Of a stretch of DNA of 64,000 nt, positions 60,487-64,000 are shown piece by piece; within the stretch, counting starts at the first letter, position 1; each line of letters starts with the position of its first letter. The DNA lies in contig CALGMJ010000011.1 in assembly GCA_937958875.1 (NCBI GenBank), positions 1 to 64,000 of the forward strand, written 5' to 3'. The DNA comes from an uncultured Verrucomicrobiales bacterium (GTDB lineage Bacteria > Verrucomicrobiota > Verrucomicrobiia > Verrucomicrobiales > Akkermansiaceae). The notes under the pieces were generated by a model. It was not told the origin of the DNA, did no database searches, and worked only from the letters and a program-made list of their open reading frames with translations. Both the position numbers and the translations under genes were made by a program.

Positions 60487-61704
60487 CTACAGTGCCTCTG
60501 GATTCTGTAAAAGCTGCGCAATTTTCTGCAATAGCATGCCTGCGCCACCACCATCGACCACACGGTGATCAAAAGTGAGACAGAGTTCGGTCTCCGTCAC
60601 GGGCACGAAAGCTCCTACTTCATCGCTCCACTTGGGGGTCTTGATCCCTGCGGCGAGTCCCAGAATGAGAGTCTCATTCGGGAGCGGAATAGGTGTCCCC
60701 CATTTTAATCCAAAGGTTCCAAAATTGGTCACCGTGGCGATTCCTCCCTGAGCTTCCTCAGGAGGCAAACGTCGCTCGCGAGCTTTCTGCACCAGTTCGG
60801 CATAACTCTGAGTCAGCTCTGAGACGGACTTTTTATCAACCTCACGAAGGACTGGAACCATCACACCATCCTCAACCTGCACCGCGACTCCAATATCGAG
60901 AGCACGAGGATGAAAGACTTTCTCTCCGATAAGAAAACCAGCGGTCGCAGGCTCCTCAGAAAGCGCAAGCGCGAAGGCTCGTAGGACATATAAGGTCAGC
61001 CCCGGCTTCGGATTCTGACGAGAGCGAAAATCCAGAAGCTTATCGAGAGGTACCGGCAGCCCGACACTCGCAAGTGGCCGAGTCCAACTCCGGCGCATGG
61101 CATCCGCAACAGCCAGGCGCATGGGCGAGGCCTTACTACTGGGCCAAGTCTCGACGTATTCTAAAAAACTCTCGAGATCATTGACCGTCACGCGCCCACC
61201 CGCTCCGCTACCTGCGATGGCTGAAATGTCAGCCCCTCGGAGTCCGAGATCATCCATCCGCGCTCTCATCCGAGGTGAAATATAGTTGGCCCCTTTCGTT
61301 CCAGCCGGCACGGGAAGCCCTTTCACACTCGGTTCAATTTCCTTCGGCTCCTCGTAAGATTGATCACTCAGTTGGAAATGAAGATTTTCTTCATCGTTCT
61401 TCTCAGGAGTCGGCTTCGGCGCATCACCATGGACTGGCGCTCCGGTCCGAGCGACCTCTTCTTCAGAGGCTTCGAGAAATCCTAATAAAGTGCCTACGGG
61501 ATACTCGATTCCCTCCTTCGCTCTCAGTTCCGTCACTACTCCACCGCATAAGGTGGTCACTCCCATAGTCGCCTTATTGGTTTCCACCTCGATCACTTCC
61601 TGATCCACCGTGACCGTATCTCCCACGGCAACATTGAGGCGAATGATACGGGCCTCGGCGATAGACTCGCCCAGCTGAGGCATAATGATGGGAACCTGCG
61701 GCAT
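60487..61704 (-). CDS. 2-oxo acid dehydrogenase E2 (lipoamide acyltransferase)
   Basis: Lipoyl site ETNKATMGV, E3-binding SPRMRARMDDLGL, TFDHRVVDGGGAG. Confidence 0.93.
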   Translation of the reverse strand: MPQVPIIMPQLGESIAEARIIRLNVAVGDTVTVDQEVIEVETNKATMGVTTLCGGVVTELRAKEGIEYPVGTLLGFLEASEEEVARTGAPVHGDAPKPTPEKNDEENLHFQLSDQSYEEPKEIEPSVKGLPVPAGTKGANYISPRMRARMDDLGLRGADISAIAGSGAGGRVTVNDLESFLEYVETWPSSKASPMRLAVADAMRRSWTRPLASVGLPVPLDKLLDFRSRQNPKPGLTLYVLRAFALALSEEPATAGFLIGEKVFHPRALDIGVAVQVEDGVMVPVLREVDKKSVSELTQSYAELVQKARERRLPPEEAQGGIATVTNFGTFGLKWGTPIPLPNETLILGLAAGIKTPKWSDEVGAFVPVTETELCLTFDHRVVDGGGAGMLLQKIAQLLQNPEAL

Positions 61705-61710
61705 GATGAT

Positions 61711-62676
61711 TTAAAGGCTTAAAAGTTCGCGAAGTTTCTGCGTGATCGACTCAGGAGTGGGGCGATGCGCAGCCCACAAATCAGGGTGATATGGAATGGG
61801 TGAATCCTTAGCATTGAGACGGAGCGGCGGAGCGTCAAGAAGATGAAATCCTTCCGCAACCACCCGTGACACGACCTCTGCCGTGACACCTCCCCAAGGG
61901 AAAGATTCACCTAGCGCCAATAAGCGTCCGGTGCGAGCCACAGAGCCAATAATACAATCCGTATCCATCGGCTTGATCGTCCTTAAATCCACGACTTCAA
62001 TTTCCCAACCTTCTTTAGAAAGCTCATCCGCAGCCCGGACAGCCTCATGAACCATGGCACTGTAAGTCACCACGGTCGCGTGCTTCCCCGAACGTACGAT
62101 CCTCGCCTTACCAAGAGGCAGAGCCTCCTCATCGATCGCCGCCGACTTCAGCCAGCGGTATAGAAACTTATGTTCACAAAAAATGACAGGATCTGCCAGC
62201 ATCACCGACTGCTTCAGCAGATGATAAGCATCTGAAACTGTCGCCGGAGTGGCCACCACGAGACCTGGATAATGTCCGTAAAGACTCTCCACCATCTGAC
62301 TATGAAATGGGCCAGAACCGGGCGTCCCACCACAAGGCATCCGCACCGTAATCGGTACGGGGATCCCCGTACGATAAAAATGAGTCCCCGCCTGATTAAC
62401 GAGCTGATTAAAGGCAACCGAAGAGAAGTCCGCAAACTGCATCTCAATGATCGGCTTCATCCCCTCAATCGCGGCTCCGACGGCAAGCCCTACCATGGCA
62501 TCTTCACTGATGGGAGCATCTAGCACACGTTCAGGATGTTCTACTTTTAGTCCCTTCGTAGCTTTAAAAGCCCCGCCAAAAGCACCAATATCCTGCCCGT
62601 AAAGAAAGACCGTCTCATCCTCACGCAGGAGATCCTGCTGAGCTCGATGAATGGCATCAATATAAGTCACACTCAT
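61711..62676 (-). CDS. 2-oxo acid dehydrogenase E1 beta subunit
   Basis: DAIHRAQQDLLREDETVFLYGQDIGAFGGAFKATKGL, LGESFPWGGVTAEV; ATGA overlap with E1 alpha. Confidence 0.92.
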   Translation of the reverse strand: MSVTYIDAIHRAQQDLLREDETVFLYGQDIGAFGGAFKATKGLKVEHPERVLDAPISEDAMVGLAVGAAIEGMKPIIEMQFADFSSVAFNQLVNQAGTHFYRTGIPVPITVRMPCGGTPGSGPFHSQMVESLYGHYPGLVVATPATVSDAYHLLKQSVMLADPVIFCEHKFLYRWLKSAAIDEEALPLGKARIVRSGKHATVVTYSAMVHEAVRAADELSKEGWEIEVVDLRTIKPMDTDCIIGSVARTGRLLALGESFPWGGVTAEVVSRVVAEGFHLLDAPPLRLNAKDSPIPYHPDLWAAHRPTPESITQKLRELLSL

Positions 62677-63692
62677 GCCTGCATTCCTGGAGTTGAAGTA
62701 GATCGCCAATCAGCCTGATAAGGATCTGGCCCACTTTCTTTTTGAGCGATCGCAACCGCGGTCTGAACTTTCTCAGCCGCTTCGAGCTGCCATTGCTCGA
62801 GTTCTGCAGTCGTGACCATACCGGCACTCAAAAGCTGCTCTTTTCCAACCTCGAGACAGTCACGCCCGAGACTGGACTCGCGAAGTTCAGCAGGCACATA
62901 GGAAGCGTCATCATGCTCGCCGTGACCACAGAGTCTCAGGAGTCGAGCGACAACCAATTGCGCGCCCCCGCCCTTACGAGCATTCCCAACAGCCTCCGCC
63001 ATTCCCTTCACACAGCCTACTAAATCTGTTCCATCGATCTCATGGCCAGTCACCCCGTATCCAATCGCTCGATCAACCAAGCTTTTACAGGCAAACTGTC
63101 GTTCGCGTGGCGTCGAGTAAGCAAATTGATTGTCCGTGACCACCACCACAAGCGGGAGTTTTTCTACGGCAGCCATATTCAGACCTTCGTGAAAAGACCC
63201 TGTCGAGGTAGCTCCATCACCAATACTGATTCCCCCCACCACTCCAGCTAACTGACCACGAAGACGACGCGCAAGCAGCATCCCGGCAACAAAAGAAAGC
63301 CCAGTCCCAAGATGACTAATCATGGCAGGCATTCCTTCCCTAGGCCGGCCGCGATGCACATTCCCATCTCGTCCACGCATCGGTCCCTTGACCGATCCAA
63401 GATGCGTTCGGGTGGCATCGAGAAGATCTTCCTCAAAAGCAATCCGCCCTGCCTGATCACGGATCAGTGGGCTAAAAATATCATGCCCACGCTTTAAAAG
63501 CGTGCCGAGTGACGCACTCACCGCTTCTTGCCCTAGACCGAGATAGACTCCGCCAACGACTTTCCCTGCTTTGTAGAGACTTGAAAGCTTACTCTCGAGA
63601 GTCCGCGAAAGAATCATGGAGCGATAGACCTGCCGCAGCAGCTCACGATCGAGCTGAGTGTGGACAGATTCGGTGACGGTCCCTTCGGACAT
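62673..63692 (-). CDS. 2-oxo acid dehydrogenase E1 alpha subunit
   Basis: GGVYLGLGQEAVSASLG, GGISIGDGATSTGSFHEGLNMAAVEKLPLVVVVTDNQFAYSTP (ThDP motif). Confidence 0.92.
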   Translation of the reverse strand: MSEGTVTESVHTQLDRELLRQVYRSMILSRTLESKLSSLYKAGKVVGGVYLGLGQEAVSASLGTLLKRGHDIFSPLIRDQAGRIAFEEDLLDATRTHLGSVKGPMRGRDGNVHRGRPREGMPAMISHLGTGLSFVAGMLLARRLRGQLAGVVGGISIGDGATSTGSFHEGLNMAAVEKLPLVVVVTDNQFAYSTPRERQFACKSLVDRAIGYGVTGHEIDGTDLVGCVKGMAEAVGNARKGGGAQLVVARLLRLCGHGEHDDASYVPAELRESSLGRDCLEVGKEQLLSAGMVTTAELEQWQLEAAEKVQTAVAIAQKESGPDPYQADWRSTSTPGMQA

Positions 63693-63741
63693 GGTTTTAT
63701 TTAAGGTTTTCTTACCTTTGCTGGCAACCTTAGGTTTGGAA

Positions 63742-64000
63742 ATGGTGAAACTTCTTCTAACAGCGAGCCTCGCTTTCTTTTTGGGGATGCTGGTAAAACG
63801 CGCCCAGAATCACTGCAAGTGCGCTCCTCCGGTGAGGCTGTCTCCACTGTCATCTCTCTCAAAACAAACTGGCACGCAGTGGCGATTCGCCGAAGTCATC
63901 GAAGAAACAACTCACCATAAAGTCCTCACCTTCGACTCCCTCAATCCTGATCATCAAATCATTAGAGAAGAAATCAGTGCCGCTGCCGAACGTGTGCGAC
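63742..64000 (+). CDS. Partial CDS with signal-like N-terminus, runs off the window
   Basis: ATG-initiated open frame MVKLLLTASLAFFLGMLVKRAQNHCKCAPP... to the window end. Confidence 0.4.
   Translation, partial: MVKLLLTASLAFFLGMLVKRAQNHCKCAPPVRLSPLSSLSKQTGTQWRFAEVIEETTHHKVLTFDSLNPDHQIIREEISAAAERVR

Overview
The window is a compact bacterial chromosomal segment. Gene content suggests Verrucomicrobiota: DUF1080, PEP-CTERM and thrombospondin-type-3 proteins, a GldA/GldG/DUF4340 cluster, and a split nuoBC; this assignment is inference. Most of it is housekeeping: rplM-rpsI, xth, nuoBC, tRNA-Gln, clpB, gph, aat, yceD-rpmF-plsX, trpC, leuA, panE, ribE, sucAB, argH, apt, pgi, sucCD and a 2-oxoacid dehydrogenase E1a-E1b-E2 set. 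I found no CRISPR array, prophage or complete IS element. The least explained signals are: (1) a secreted protein made of eight near-identical 17-aa repeats with one Cys each (NPDGTFVCGGAYTGFKK); (2) a 163-bp imperfect-palindrome element bounded by CTAG, with a truncated copy 48 kb away; (3) an SGNH-hydrolase-like gene split by one in-frame TGA; (4) a nested inverted-repeat structure upstream of leuA; (5) a terminator with no assigned gene in a divergent intergenic region, suggesting a small RNA; (6) a long cystathionine gamma-synthase that resembles the fungal type. All family names come from reading the translated ORFs against remembered motifs; no database search was run.
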